From an uncultured Woeseiaceae bacterium (GTDB lineage: Bacteria > Pseudomonadota > Gammaproteobacteria > Steroidobacterales > Woeseiaceae): a DNA stretch of 64,000 bases. The notes beneath the pieces are model-generated. The model was not told the origin of the DNA, ran no database searches, and saw only the letters and a program-made list of their open reading frames with translations. Of this stretch, positions 51,252 to 60,606 are shown piece by piece. The translations under genes and the position numbers were made by a program. Every line of letters starts with the position of its first letter. Position 1 is the first letter of the stretch. The DNA lies in NCBI GenBank assembly GCA_945788625.1, contig CALZMQ010000011.1:1-64000 (forward strand), given 5' to 3'.

Positions 51252-51574
51252 TCAACCCATGGATCAGCCTGGCGATTGCCGGTGCGTTCGAGATCGTCTG
51301 GGCCGTGGGCCTGAAATACACCGATGGTTTTTCGAAGCTCTGGGCGAGCCTGGTCACGCTTTGGGCCATGGCATTGAGCATTTATTTTCTCGCACAGGCG
51401 CTCAAGACGATTCCGCTCGGCACGGGCTACGCGGTATGGACGGGAATCGGCGCCGCGGGCACGGCTATTCTCGGCATCATCATTTTTTCCGAGTCGACAC
51501 ACGCACCGAGATTGTTGTGCATCGGCCTTATCATCACTGGCATCGTCGGGCTCAAGCTGACGTCGACCGCCTGA
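51248..51574 (+). CDS. SMR-family exporter, SugE/Gdx type
   Basis: 108 aa, four transmembrane helices. The sequence follows SugE/Gdx rather than Emr[21 protein letters not shown] with the membrane Glu, [20 protein letters not shown] and [15 protein letters not shown]. Gdx proteins export guanidinium and related small cations. It is coupled to the methyltransferase by ATGA. In this operon it might expel a toxic cationic by-product of the degraded amine; that is inference. No guanidine riboswitch was recognised upstream. Confidence 0.88.
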   Translation: MINPWISLAIAGAFEIVWAVGLKYTDGFSKLWASLVTLWAMALSIYFLAQALKTIPLGTGYAVWTGIGAAGTAILGIIIFSESTHAPRLLCIGLIITGIVGLKLTSTA

Positions 51575-51589
51575 GCCGCTACGGTACCG

Positions 51590-52222
51590 CTAGGGAATCA
51601 GCGGCGGCAGATCCGCTGGAGATCCGGCGATAGCGGCCGCGCCAGCCGCCTCGAGTTCTTCGACCGAACCATAGCCGTACGAAACGCCGACCGGCATCAT
51701 ACCGTTCGCGATTGCGCCGACCAGGTCGTGCTTTCGGTCGCCGATCATCACACGTGTCGATGCGTCCGGGTTCTCGGCGATCGCGTACTCGAGCAGCTCG
51801 GCCTTCTGCGAGCGGGTGCCGTCCAGCTCGCACCCATACACTCGCTCGATGTACTTTCCCATGCCGAAGTGATCGACGATCCTGCACGCGTGTACGCGGG
51901 GCTTGCTTGTGGCGACAAATAATACATGTCCCGCCTCGGAGATCGCGTCGAGGGCATCGTGTATGCCCTCGTAGGGTACGTTTTCTTTCCAGCCGACGTC
52001 GGCGAAACGCTCCCGGTAGAGATCGATGGCCCGCAGCGTAAGTTCGCTGCCGACCATCTCGGGGAACGTGTCGTAAAGGGGCGGGCCGATACAGGCGTGG
52101 AGATACTCGTCACTCGGGTGTGGCAGGCCGAGTCGATCAAGCGCGTACAGTATGCACTTGGTAATACCCTCGTAAGGGTCCGTGAGGGTGCCATCGAGAT
52201 CGAGATAGACGTGCGTCGGCAT
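51590..52222 (-). CDS. HAD-family phosphatase (phosphoglycolate-phosphatase-like)
   Basis: 210 aa from ATG 52222 (MPTHVYLDLDGTLTDP). HAD motif I DLDGTLTD, motif II VATSKP, motif III Lys in SQKAELLEYA and motif IV MIGDRKHDLVGA are all present, with the alpha-helical cap of Gph-like enzymes. Hydrolyses a small phosphomonoester. It lies 17 bases downstream of the flavoprotein gene on the same strand and is convergent with the Gdx gene. Confidence 0.9.
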   Translation of the reverse strand: MPTHVYLDLDGTLTDPYEGITKCILYALDRLGLPHPSDEYLHACIGPPLYDTFPEMVGSELTLRAIDLYRERFADVGWKENVPYEGIHDALDAISEAGHVLFVATSKPRVHACRIVDHFGMGKYIERVYGCELDGTRSQKAELLEYAIAENPDASTRVMIGDRKHDLVGAIANGMMPVGVSYGYGSVEELEAAGAAAIAGSPADLPPLIP

Positions 52223-52239
52223 TACGGGCGGACCAACCG

Positions 52240-53856
52240 TCAATTCCGGCGCAGAATGGCGTGTGCGGCGTTGTAACCCGGTGCGCCTGTGACGCCGCCG
52301 CCGGGATGACTCCCGGCGCCGCAAAGATACAGGCCCGCGACAGGCGTTCTGTAGCCGGACCACGCCGGCAGCGGTCGCATGAAGAACATCTGCTCGAGCG
52401 ATATGTCGCCGTGGAAAATGTTCCCTTCGGTGATACCGAACACCTGTTCGAGGTCGACCGGCGTGTACACGCGGCGAGCGATAACGGCGGCAGGAACGTT
52501 CGGCGCGAACTGGCCGATCAGTTCCGTTACGCGATCGCCCAGCACGTCGCGATGATCCGCCCACGAACCCTCGGCGAGCGAATAAGGCAGGTATTGCACG
52601 AAGCAGGTCAGCATGTGGCGTCCGGCGGGCGCGAGCGTGTCATCCGCGTTCGAGGCGAGCACGCAATCGACCCACAGGCGTTCGGGCAGTCGTCCCTGCT
52701 GCGAGGCGTTGTAATTCGCTTCTGCCTCCCGGAGCGTCGGAATCAATGTAAACAGCGAACGCTCCGGCTTTGTGCGGTCGCGAGGCATACCGAGTACTTC
52801 AGGTTCTTCGGACAGCACGAAATTCACCTTGCCCGCGGGGCCGTCCATGCGGATGTTCTCGACATCCCTGCGAAACTCCGCGGACAACTCGTTGCGGTCG
52901 ACCAGGCCGAGAAAGGTGCGTTTCGGGTCAGCGTTCGAGACGACGAGCCGTGCATCGACAACACTGCCCGAGTGCAGGGTCACGCCATGCGCACGGCCGC
53001 CGGATACATTCACCTGCCGGACCGGCTCTGAAGTCCGGACCTCGACGCCGAGATCTTCGCAGGCAGCCAGCATTGCCTGCGTAATGGCCCCCATCCCCCC
53101 AATGACCTGGCCCTGCCAGGCCTGCTGGTCCGAATCGCCGCCGCTCAGCATGTGAAACAGCAGACCCATGGCCGTGCCTGGCTGATACGGTCCGCCGTGT
53201 TTGCCGTACAGGCTGTTCGACAGGATCAGGCGCTTCAACTTGTCCGACGTGAAGCGCCGGTCCAGGAATTCACCCAGTGAGCCGGTGAGGAAACGAACCA
53301 GCGCCGCGACGTCGTCGCCCGTTACGCGGCGAAAACGCCGATAAGCGCGCCACATCTCGGAAAGCTTCGCGAATCCACGCGCGTGTACGTCGGGTGGCGG
53401 TTCGAGAAAAAACGGCTGCAGGTAAGCGGCCAGACGCTTGAGTTCATGCTCGGTTTCGAAAAACGCCTCGATATCGTCGGGCGCGACGCGCTGCAACTCC
53501 GCGCGCATTCTTGTCTCGTCCGCCCACCAGGCGACGACGTCGCCGTCATCGAATGCCGCCTGTACGCCCGGTTCGCAGGCCAGCATGCGCAATCCGTACG
53601 ATTCGAGTTTCAGGTCACGGATAATGGTAGGCCGAAGCATGCTCGCGATGTAGGAGGCAGTCGATACGCGACAACCCGGTGCGAGTTCTGCATCCACTTC
53701 TTCGGTGACGGCGCAGCCGCCGACAACATCGCGGCGTTCCAGCACCAGCACTTTCCTGCCGGCCTTCGCAAGGTATGCCGCCGCCGTCAGCCCGTTGTGG
53801 CCCGCCCCGATAACTATGACGTCGTATTGTTTCCTGGAGTGTTGCAAGTTGGCCAC
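52240..53856 (-). CDS. PYROXD2/phytoene-desaturase-like FAD oxidoreductase (copy 3)
   Basis: Start set at GTG 53856 (VANLQHSRKQYDVIVIGAG), because the longer ORF to 53898 would run into the divergent Rieske start at 53882. 538 aa. FAD motif VIVIGAGHNGLTAAAYLAKAG; C-terminal motif GLYLCGAGSHPGGGVTGAPG. It is related to the two copies in the aminotransferase operon. Its divergent promoter region with the second Rieske oxygenase is only about 25 bases, implying shared control. Confidence 0.9.
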   Translation of the reverse strand: MANLQHSRKQYDVIVIGAGHNGLTAAAYLAKAGRKVLVLERRDVVGGCAVTEEVDAELAPGCRVSTASYIASMLRPTIIRDLKLESYGLRMLACEPGVQAAFDDGDVVAWWADETRMRAELQRVAPDDIEAFFETEHELKRLAAYLQPFFLEPPPDVHARGFAKLSEMWRAYRRFRRVTGDDVAALVRFLTGSLGEFLDRRFTSDKLKRLILSNSLYGKHGGPYQPGTAMGLLFHMLSGGDSDQQAWQGQVIGGMGAITQAMLAACEDLGVEVRTSEPVRQVNVSGGRAHGVTLHSGSVVDARLVVSNADPKRTFLGLVDRNELSAEFRRDVENIRMDGPAGKVNFVLSEEPEVLGMPRDRTKPERSLFTLIPTLREAEANYNASQQGRLPERLWVDCVLASNADDTLAPAGRHMLTCFVQYLPYSLAEGSWADHRDVLGDRVTELIGQFAPNVPAAVIARRVYTPVDLEQVFGITEGNIFHGDISLEQMFFMRPLPAWSGYRTPVAGLYLCGAGSHPGGGVTGAPGYNAAHAILRRN

Positions 53857-53881
53857 CGCCGCGGTTGAATATGCCAAGCAT

Positions 53882-54982
53882 ATGGCCAGATCAGACATCC
53901 AACAACTCGAAGTGACGCTGCCCGGCGAGCACTATCTCGATTCCGGGCAGTTCGTGCGCGAGCGCGAGTCGATATTTCACACTGAGTGGTTTTGCGTCGG
54001 CCGCCTCGAAGGCCTGGAAGGAAAGGGCGACTATCGACTCGTCAACATCCTGGGCGAGAGCATTCTCGTCGTCTGCGATGCCGACGGCTTGCTGCACGCG
54101 TTCAACAACGTTTGCCGTCATCGTGGCGCGGAACTTGTGCGGTCCGCGACAACCGACGAGCAGTGCGGGACATTCAAGGCCGGCATCCGCTGCCCGTATC
54201 ATTCATGGAACTACGAGCTGAACGGCGACTTGCACAGCACGCCGCACATGAATATCGACAAATCCTGCCTGGGCCTGCACAAGGTCGACATTGACAGCTG
54301 GGGCGGCTACGTATTCGTTCGCGTCATCCCGGGCGAGGAGTCGCTTGCTGGAATGTTGGGAGACGTTCCATCGCGAATTCGCCGATATCCGATAACCGAG
54401 CTGCGGGTCGGGCATCGTATCGACTATTCGGTGGCGTCCAATTGGAAGGTGATCCTCGAAAACTACAACGAGTGCTATCACTGCGCGGGCGTGCATCCCG
54501 AGCTCTGCAACGTCGTGCCTGCGTTTCGCAAGGGCGGTGGCGACGGCCTTGATTGGGATCGGGGCATTCCGCAGCGCGAGGGGACGAATACCTTCACACT
54601 GTCGGGGACCACGAATCGCGCCCCGTTTCCGGACCTCAACGAAGACGAGATGACCCGCCACAAGGGCGAGTTGCTTTACCCGAATCTCATGTTGAGCCTG
54701 TCGATGGATCACGCGGCATCGTTCACGCTCTGGCCGCGTTCCCCGGGCAGAACCGACATCATTTGCGAGTTTCTTTTCCACCCCGAAGAAATGCGTAAAC
54801 CGTACTTCGATCCGCTCGATGCCGTGGAGTTCTGGGACCTCGTCAACAAGCAGGACTGGGACATCTGCGAAAGTGTGCAGCGCGGTATGAAGTCACGAGT
54901 CTTCGACGCCGGCTACTACGGACCCATGGAAGACCTGAGCCTCGATTTGCGCGAGTATGTGCGCGGCCGGCTGAACAAATAG
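53882..54982 (+). CDS. Rieske oxygenase alpha subunit (copy 2, intact)
   Basis: 366 aa from ATG 53882 (MARSDIQQLEVTLPGEHY). The N-terminal helix missing in copy 1 is present (FVRERESIFHTEWFCVGRLE). Rieske ligands CRHRGAEL and CPYHSWNYE; mononuclear iron ligands in YNECYHCAGVHPEL with an acidic residue near VEFWDLVNKQDWD. Similar in layout to betaine and choline-type Rieske demethylases. A separate reductase gene is not adjacent; electrons must come from elsewhere in the genome. It is followed 18 bases later by a propeller protein. Confidence 0.9.
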   Translation: MARSDIQQLEVTLPGEHYLDSGQFVRERESIFHTEWFCVGRLEGLEGKGDYRLVNILGESILVVCDADGLLHAFNNVCRHRGAELVRSATTDEQCGTFKAGIRCPYHSWNYELNGDLHSTPHMNIDKSCLGLHKVDIDSWGGYVFVRVIPGEESLAGMLGDVPSRIRRYPITELRVGHRIDYSVASNWKVILENYNECYHCAGVHPELCNVVPAFRKGGGDGLDWDRGIPQREGTNTFTLSGTTNRAPFPDLNEDEMTRHKGELLYPNLMLSLSMDHAASFTLWPRSPGRTDIICEFLFHPEEMRKPYFDPLDAVEFWDLVNKQDWDICESVQRGMKSRVFDAGYYGPMEDLSLDLREYVRGRLNK

Positions 54983-55000
54983 CAACGATTCCGACGACTA

Positions 55001-55939
55001 GTGACCAACAAACTGCCGAAACTCATCGCGACCTCCGTGGTTCGTGGCTCGCAACAGGGCGAAAGCCACGGCGGCGTCTATACCGTCGATTTTCACAACC
55101 AGGAATGCCGGCAGCGCGTCGACTGGAATACCGGCGAGATCGATTTCGAAGGCCGCGGCGCGGATCGTGGGCTGCGGGGTATCGCATTCGACGGCGACGA
55201 CATCTACATTGCCGCGAGCGACGAACTGTTTTGCTACGACCGGGAGTTTCGTATCCAGCGTTCGTTTCGAAATCATTACCTCAAGCACTGTCATGAAATC
55301 AGCCGCATCGAGAGGACGATCTTCCTGACGTCGACGGGTTTCGACTGCCTGCTCGCTTTCGATCTCGACAAGAATGAATACATATGGGGGATGCAGCTGC
55401 AACGGGACGCCGACGGCTGGCGCGCGGGCCGCTTCGACCCAAGGACCGCAGCAGGACCCGACCCGGTCAACCTGTTTCATATCAACATGGTTCATGTCGA
55501 CAACAGCGGGATCTATCTCAGTGGTTTGAAGACCGGGGCGCTGCTACATCTCAGCAGCAAGTTCGAGGTCAGCGAGGTATGCAATCTTCCTGGCGGCACG
55601 CATAACGCCCGGCCTTATCGCGACGGCATCATCTGCAACGATACGGGCAGCGACAGTGTCCGCTTCGTGAGCCGGGAGCACGAAGACAGGGCCTTCAAGA
55701 TCATCACTTACGATGAAGCTGACATCGAATTTGCCGGCGTCGACAGCTCGCGCGTCGCCCGCCAGGGGTTCGGCAGGGGACTTTGCCCGGTTGGAGACCG
55801 ATTGCTCGCAGGCGGCTCGTCGCCGTCGACGATCAGTATCTACGATCTCGACGGCGGGCAAACCGTCGCCTCGGTGAACCTGACCATGGACATACGCAAC
55901 GCAATTCACGGCCTGGAAGTCTGGCCCTACGACGACTAG
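55001..55939 (+). CDS. Propeller-like protein of unknown function
   Basis: 312 aa from GTG 55001, no signal peptide. Repeated four-strand units (LRGIAFDGDDIYIAASDELFC, HCHEISRIERTIFLTSTGFD, VNLFHINMVHVDNSGIYLSG, GGTHNARPYRDGIICNDTGS, GLCPVGDRLLAGGSSPS) indicate a five- to six-bladed propeller similar to NHL/gluconolactonase-type folds. Conserved His-rich loops (HCHE, HINMVH, GGTHNARP) look like an active or metal site. It follows the Rieske gene by 18 bases and ends just before a strong terminator, so the two form one transcript. Confidence 0.75.
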   Translation: MTNKLPKLIATSVVRGSQQGESHGGVYTVDFHNQECRQRVDWNTGEIDFEGRGADRGLRGIAFDGDDIYIAASDELFCYDREFRIQRSFRNHYLKHCHEISRIERTIFLTSTGFDCLLAFDLDKNEYIWGMQLQRDADGWRAGRFDPRTAAGPDPVNLFHINMVHVDNSGIYLSGLKTGALLHLSSKFEVSEVCNLPGGTHNARPYRDGIICNDTGSDSVRFVSREHEDRAFKIITYDEADIEFAGVDSSRVARQGFGRGLCPVGDRLLAGGSSPSTISIYDLDGGQTVASVNLTMDIRNAIHGLEVWPYDD

Positions 55940-55948
55940 CCCGGACAC

Positions 55949-55981
55949 AAAAAAACGCACCCGCGAGGGGTGCGTCTTTTC
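55949..55981. terminator. Bidirectional intrinsic terminator
   Basis: A-run, then ACGCACCC, loop GCGAG, GGGTGCGT, then TCTTTTCT-type T-run. The 8-bp perfect stem with A-run before and T-run after serves both the propeller gene and the convergent TonB-receptor gene. Confidence 0.92.
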
Positions 55982-55998
55982 TGCAACGGCAGGTCGCC

Positions 55999-58530
55999 TT
56001 ACTGCCAGCTCTTGAAGAACCGTACGCCTATTTCACGTGGCCTGCTGATCGCGGTGCGCTGGCGGCCCCAGAACGGTTCGAAGTCGGTGACATCGTGGTA
56101 CAGCTGGCCGCGCTCATCGCCGACGTTGCTGATAAACAATGCGGCTTCCCAATCCTCGCCGGTCATGCCGAATTTCAAGTTGATATTCTGATAGGCCGCC
56201 ATCTTCATCTGCGGCGCATTGCCGCCGACGAATGCCTGTACCTGGTTCAGCGAGCCGCCGGTATGCGTGAACTGGAACTGGGCGAAGGACTCGTTGCTGC
56301 CGAAGATCGACGTTGGCCAGTTGTACTGTGCCTGGAACGAGCCCTTGAAGTCCGGCGCAAACGGCAGCTTCGAACCCGGACCGACCGCGTCCAGACCCGG
56401 CACCTCGCTCTTGATTTCGGCGTCGAGGAAAGTCATGTTGGCACCGAAGGAAAGGCTCTCGTTCGGTTGCAGTTCCATCGAGATCTCGAGGCCGTCCGAT
56501 CCGGCATCGCCCGCATTCAGCACGCCCTTCTGCCACGGCTGGCCGCACGGGGGCGTCGGGTCGACTGCGCAGGGGATATTCGACGGATCGACCACCTCGA
56601 CCTGGTAGTCCTCCCAGTCCTGGAAGAACGCGATGGCGTTGAGCTGGAAGCGGCCGTCGGCCCACTGGGTCTTGATACCGAGTTCGGTGTTCTTCAGGAA
56701 GTCCGCGTTGTACGCCGGCGCCAGTTTGGGGGCGCCGCGATTGCGGTTCGTGCCACCAGGGCGGAAGCCCTCGGAGTAAAGAGCATAGATCATCTTGTCA
56801 TCGGAGAACGCATATTGTGCCGAGACTTTGATGGCCGTGTCCTGGTCCGTTGCGTTCGGCATATTGAAGCCGAGGTCGGCGGGGTTATCACTGTCGGACG
56901 CATTGCATGGTGTCTCGGCAAACAGGCAGCCGTGCTTGTCGGTAGCGTCGCCGCTCAGCAATTGACCTGCCGGCGTACGACGGCCCATTGGCAGCTCGAC
57001 CCAGTAGGTCTTCTCCTGGTCGACCTCGAACCAGCGTGCACCGAAAGTGGCGCTGAACTTCTCGGTGAAGTCGAAGGTGGCCTCGCCGAACACGGCCAGC
57101 GTTTCCCAGGACGTACGGTCTGCCGAGAACCACCAGGCATCCGTGACCGGTGGCGACACGTTCCAATAGGCCGTGTCCCAGTTCGCCCAACCCTGTGAAT
57201 TGGCGTAACCACCGTCGTTGGTCGTGTACGTCGAGAAATCCCAGTCCTCGGTGCGGTCCTCCCAGAACACGCCGGCGACCCAGCTGAAATTCTCACCCGA
57301 TTGCGACAGGCGAAACTCCTGGCTGAAGGTCGTGTTTGTCTGGTCATTGGAAAGGAAGCCGATCGGATCGACGTACGTGTAATTGACGCCGGCAGGCTGG
57401 AAACAATAGATGTTGTATGTGGCCGTCGCGTAGTAGCAGAAGCTGCTGAAATAGGCGGCGTACGACGTGGTGTCCTGGATGTAGAGAATATCGCGCTCGA
57501 AATAAGCGGTCGCCGAGGTGAAATTCACGTCGCCGAAAGCACCCTCCACCGTCAGCGAGTACTGGTTCCATTCGTCATCGCGGCTGTCCGGGTAGAAAGC
57601 GATGATCTGCAGATCGCCGACGGTCGGGTCGTAGGAATTCTCGGCTTTTGCTTCCGTATTCTGGTACGCAATACCGAGGCTCGTACTCCACTTGTCGTTG
57701 ATGAACCATTTTCCGGCAACGCGAGCGCCCGTGACCGTGGTTTCGTTCCAGTCGTCTTTGACGGCGTTCGTATTCAGTTGCGTGCCGTTGATCGATGTCC
57801 GGCCGCCGTTCTCGGAGGAGGGGGTCTGGCCAAGAACGTTGTCGATATAGCCGCCTTCGGTGGCTGTAAAACCGACCAGCCGAAGTGCGAGCGTGTCTTC
57901 CGCGAGGGGAATATTGACCATACCGGCGATGTCGTGACTGGCGTCGCCTTTGCTCATGCTCTTGACGGTTACATCGGCAAACGATTCGAACGCCGTCGGA
58001 TCGGGTTTGTTGGTGACAATGCGCAGCGTGCCGGACTGCGAGCTGGAACCGAACAGTGTGCCCTGGGGACCGCTGAGTGCTTCGACGCGCTCGATGTCGA
58101 CAAGGCGCACGTCGACTTGCGCGCTTTGCGTGACGGGCTGCTCGTCGAGGTAAACGGCTGCGGACGATCCCGCGATGAACGTGTCGGGTGCATCCGCGAT
58201 GCCGCGGAAGAAAATCTTGCCGGCGCCGGCCTGGTTGCCGAAGTACGCCATGCTGGGCGTGAACCTCGAAAAGTCTTCCATGCTGAACAGGTTCTGGTTA
58301 CGGAGGTCTTCGGTGCTGAATGCCTGCACGCTGCCGGCCAGGTCCTGGATGCTGACGTCGCCGCGCTTGGTGGCGGTAACCGTTATCTCGTCAATGCCCG
58401 AACTACCCGTTTCCTGTGCGTAAGCAGGAGCGACGCCGCCGACAGCGGCTGCAACAGCTGCGGAGATCGTCGTCGTGTAGTTAATACCGTTCTTAGAGAC
58501 CGCAGTAGCGGTCATTTCTTTGCTGGACAT
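55999..58530 (-). CDS. TonB-dependent outer-membrane receptor
   Basis: 843 aa from ATG 58530 (MSSKEMTATAVSKNG), supported by GGGGGG upstream and a promoter between this ATG and the next upstream start. Signal region ends near GVAPAYAQE. IDEITVTATKR begins the TonB box/plug; the plug continues GIADAPDTFIAGSSAAVYLDE and IERVEALSGPQGTLFGSSSQ, and the barrel ends with the aromatic RFFKSWQ. Several Cys pairs occur in outer loops (FCYYATATYNIYC, GCLFAETPCN, IPCAVDPTPPCG). It belongs to the large marine class without SusD. It may import the compound oxidised by the adjacent Rieske protein, though siderophore or polymer uptake are equally possible. Confidence 0.92.
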   Translation of the reverse strand: MSSKEMTATAVSKNGINYTTTISAAVAAAVGGVAPAYAQETGSSGIDEITVTATKRGDVSIQDLAGSVQAFSTEDLRNQNLFSMEDFSRFTPSMAYFGNQAGAGKIFFRGIADAPDTFIAGSSAAVYLDEQPVTQSAQVDVRLVDIERVEALSGPQGTLFGSSSQSGTLRIVTNKPDPTAFESFADVTVKSMSKGDASHDIAGMVNIPLAEDTLALRLVGFTATEGGYIDNVLGQTPSSENGGRTSINGTQLNTNAVKDDWNETTVTGARVAGKWFINDKWSTSLGIAYQNTEAKAENSYDPTVGDLQIIAFYPDSRDDEWNQYSLTVEGAFGDVNFTSATAYFERDILYIQDTTSYAAYFSSFCYYATATYNIYCFQPAGVNYTYVDPIGFLSNDQTNTTFSQEFRLSQSGENFSWVAGVFWEDRTEDWDFSTYTTNDGGYANSQGWANWDTAYWNVSPPVTDAWWFSADRTSWETLAVFGEATFDFTEKFSATFGARWFEVDQEKTYWVELPMGRRTPAGQLLSGDATDKHGCLFAETPCNASDSDNPADLGFNMPNATDQDTAIKVSAQYAFSDDKMIYALYSEGFRPGGTNRNRGAPKLAPAYNADFLKNTELGIKTQWADGRFQLNAIAFFQDWEDYQVEVVDPSNIPCAVDPTPPCGQPWQKGVLNAGDAGSDGLEISMELQPNESLSFGANMTFLDAEIKSEVPGLDAVGPGSKLPFAPDFKGSFQAQYNWPTSIFGSNESFAQFQFTHTGGSLNQVQAFVGGNAPQMKMAAYQNINLKFGMTGEDWEAALFISNVGDERGQLYHDVTDFEPFWGRQRTAISRPREIGVRFFKSWQ

Positions 58531-58563
58531 CTGGTGGCCCCCCGGCACGTATAGACCTGCCCA

Positions 58564-58592
58564 ACAATACAAGATGGTGTATTGACATTCAA
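58564..58592 (-). promoter_or_regulatory. Sigma-70-type promoter of the TonB receptor
   Basis: On the minus strand TTGAAT, a 17-base spacer and TATTGT. The predicted transcript begins about 27 bases before ATG 58530, which is why the in-frame start at 58572 was rejected. It overlaps the stop codon of the upstream sulfotransferase gene. Confidence 0.6.
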
Positions 58593-60601
58593 TTAAGACT
58601 TTTCGGCCGTTGGTCCTCCGGTAGCTGGCGCAGCAAGGGTTCCAGGATCTCGATCAGCGGTTCGAGCGGCGCTTCAAAGCGGCGCCATGAGTATATCGAT
58701 TTGGAATATATAGGCTGACGGACCTGCTCGGAGCTGGCGGTATTGACGGCGCGGTCGGTCTCGTAGAAACGCAGGCAGCCGTCCTCCCAGGGCAAACCGC
58801 AATGGCTGATCAGGCGGCGCGTCTGGTTTTCCTGGTCGGCTACCATCTGTTCGTAGTGAATGTCGAGGATCTTGCCGGGCAGGAGTGCGTGCCAGTGGTC
58901 CATGAGGCGCTGGTATTCGAGGTAATATTCGCCCAATTCGACGAGGTCGTAAGTGAACGCCTGGCCCTTGAAGAAAAGTTGCTTGTAACTGCCCATGCAA
59001 CTGTCGAGCGGGTGCCGGCGTGCGTTGACGATTTTGGCGTTGGGCAGTATCAGTTGTAACAGTCCGATGCTGGCGAAATTATTCGGCATCTTGTCAGTGA
59101 AGAAGGGATTGTCTCCGCGATGCCGGCGCGTCGACTCCAGGTATTGCCGCCCGAGCGCCTCGAGTTCATCCACATCACATTCCAACAACGCTTCGGGATA
59201 GGCGCGCCCATCGGGCCGCTTCAGGTTAATCGTCTTGATCACACGAGCCAGGTCCGGAAGTTCATGCGTGCCGTCGACCTGGCTGTGGCTGGCGAGTATT
59301 TGTTCGATCAGCGTCGAGCCCGATCGAGGTAGGCCGACGATAAAGATCGGCGCGGGATCCGGATCGCCACTACCGCGGTTCTTCTCGATGCACTCGGGCG
59401 AAAACGTCTTGATGATGCGATCGTGAATCAGCTCGGTCTGTACCGGGTCGTAACTCTCGTGTGGACGACGTAAGGCATTGCCCTTCACGTAACGCTCGAA
59501 TGCCCGCTCGTAGTCGCCGCGATCTTCGCAGGCTTTGCCGAGCGCGAAGTTGAAGTTGATGCGAGTTTCGTCCAGCAGCCCCGGTTCATCCACGTGCGCT
59601 TTCATTGCCGCGATCTCTTCGTCGCTGAAGCGAAAAGTCTTCAAATTGGCGAGGCTCCAGTATGCCTCTCCGAACGCCGGATACGTGCGCACACATTCCC
59701 GGTATGTAGCAATCGCCTCGTCTTGCCGACCGATCGTTTTCAGCACGTGGCCCAGGCCCGCGAGGCTGCCGCCGTGGTCAGGCTGCTTCTGCAGAGCCAC
59801 CCGGAATGCGTCGGCGGCTTCCTCGTAGCGGCCGGCCTTTGTCAGCATGTTGCCGAGCAACATGCGCGGGTAGGGCAGCTCCGGTTCGAGGCGAATCGCC
59901 TTTTCCAGCACCGTCTTGCACTCGTCAAACTGCTCGTTCTCTATCAGCGCCCGCGCCAGGTCCGCCCAGGCGCCGAAAAACCCGGGTGCGATCCTGACTG
60001 CGTTCTGCAACAGCCTGACGGCCATTCGGAAACGCCCCATTTCGGTCGCGACACTACCGAGCAATCGCGTCGCGTTGACGTTGGCCGGGTCGCGTTGCAG
60101 GATTTCGCGGTAGATTCGCTCGGCTTCCTTGAGCCGACCGGCCCGATGATGTTCGACGGCCTGCAGCATTTCCCGGCGATCGGGCTGCAGGCGAAACGAC
60201 GCTTCGAGTGCGTCGTTCGCCTCTTCTTCGCGGCCCAGTTTCGATAACAGGACGCTGAGGTCGAAATGCGCAACCGCCTTGTCCGGCGTCAGTTCCACGA
60301 TGCGCTGCAAGCACGACACGGCCTCGTTGGCCCGCCCCTGTCCGAGCAAGGCGTTGCCGAGTTCGCGATGCGCTTTCGGGATGTCGGGATAGTCCGCAAT
60401 GACTTCCCGTAATTGCGTCTCCGCGGACGCAAATTCACCCTGGCGTATGAGCGCCGTGCCGAGCAGCACGCGCAGGCGGGCATCTTTCGGGTAGTCGGCC
60501 AACGCGCCACGGCACAGATCCGCGGCGAGCGTCGCGTCGCCGTTTTTCAGGAAACCGAGTGCGCGGTCGAACGTAGCCTGGCTTGGAGCGTTTTGTGTCA
60601 T
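58589..60601 (-). CDS. TPR-repeat sulfotransferase (copy 1)
   Basis: 670 aa. Residues 1 to about 380 are tandem TPR helices (DARLRVLLGTALIRQGEFASA, PKAHRELGNALLGQGRANEA, ANVNATRLLGSVATEMGRF). The C-terminal sulfotransferase domain begins near 425 with the PAPS loop IFIVGLPRSGSTLIEQIL, then FFTDKMPNNFASIGLL and the 3'-phosphate motif ARRHPLDSCMGSYKQLF. No signal peptide. These proteins sulfate peptides or glycans in the cytoplasm; the target is unknown. It follows the DUF6445-like gene by five bases. Confidence 0.9.
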   Translation of the reverse strand: MTQNAPSQATFDRALGFLKNGDATLAADLCRGALADYPKDARLRVLLGTALIRQGEFASAETQLREVIADYPDIPKAHRELGNALLGQGRANEAVSCLQRIVELTPDKAVAHFDLSVLLSKLGREEEANDALEASFRLQPDRREMLQAVEHHRAGRLKEAERIYREILQRDPANVNATRLLGSVATEMGRFRMAVRLLQNAVRIAPGFFGAWADLARALIENEQFDECKTVLEKAIRLEPELPYPRMLLGNMLTKAGRYEEAADAFRVALQKQPDHGGSLAGLGHVLKTIGRQDEAIATYRECVRTYPAFGEAYWSLANLKTFRFSDEEIAAMKAHVDEPGLLDETRINFNFALGKACEDRGDYERAFERYVKGNALRRPHESYDPVQTELIHDRIIKTFSPECIEKNRGSGDPDPAPIFIVGLPRSGSTLIEQILASHSQVDGTHELPDLARVIKTINLKRPDGRAYPEALLECDVDELEALGRQYLESTRRHRGDNPFFTDKMPNNFASIGLLQLILPNAKIVNARRHPLDSCMGSYKQLFFKGQAFTYDLVELGEYYLEYQRLMDHWHALLPGKILDIHYEQMVADQENQTRRLISHCGLPWEDGCLRFYETDRAVNTASSEQVRQPIYSKSIYSWRRFEAPLEPLIEILEPLLRQLPEDQRPKSLN

Positions 60602-60606
60602 AGGTT

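Noticed and set aside
55783..58554. Plus-strand ORFs of 471 and 417 aa opposite the TonB receptor
   Set aside because: Antisense shadows; the receptor has plug, barrel and terminal aromatic residue, and a terminator separates the units.
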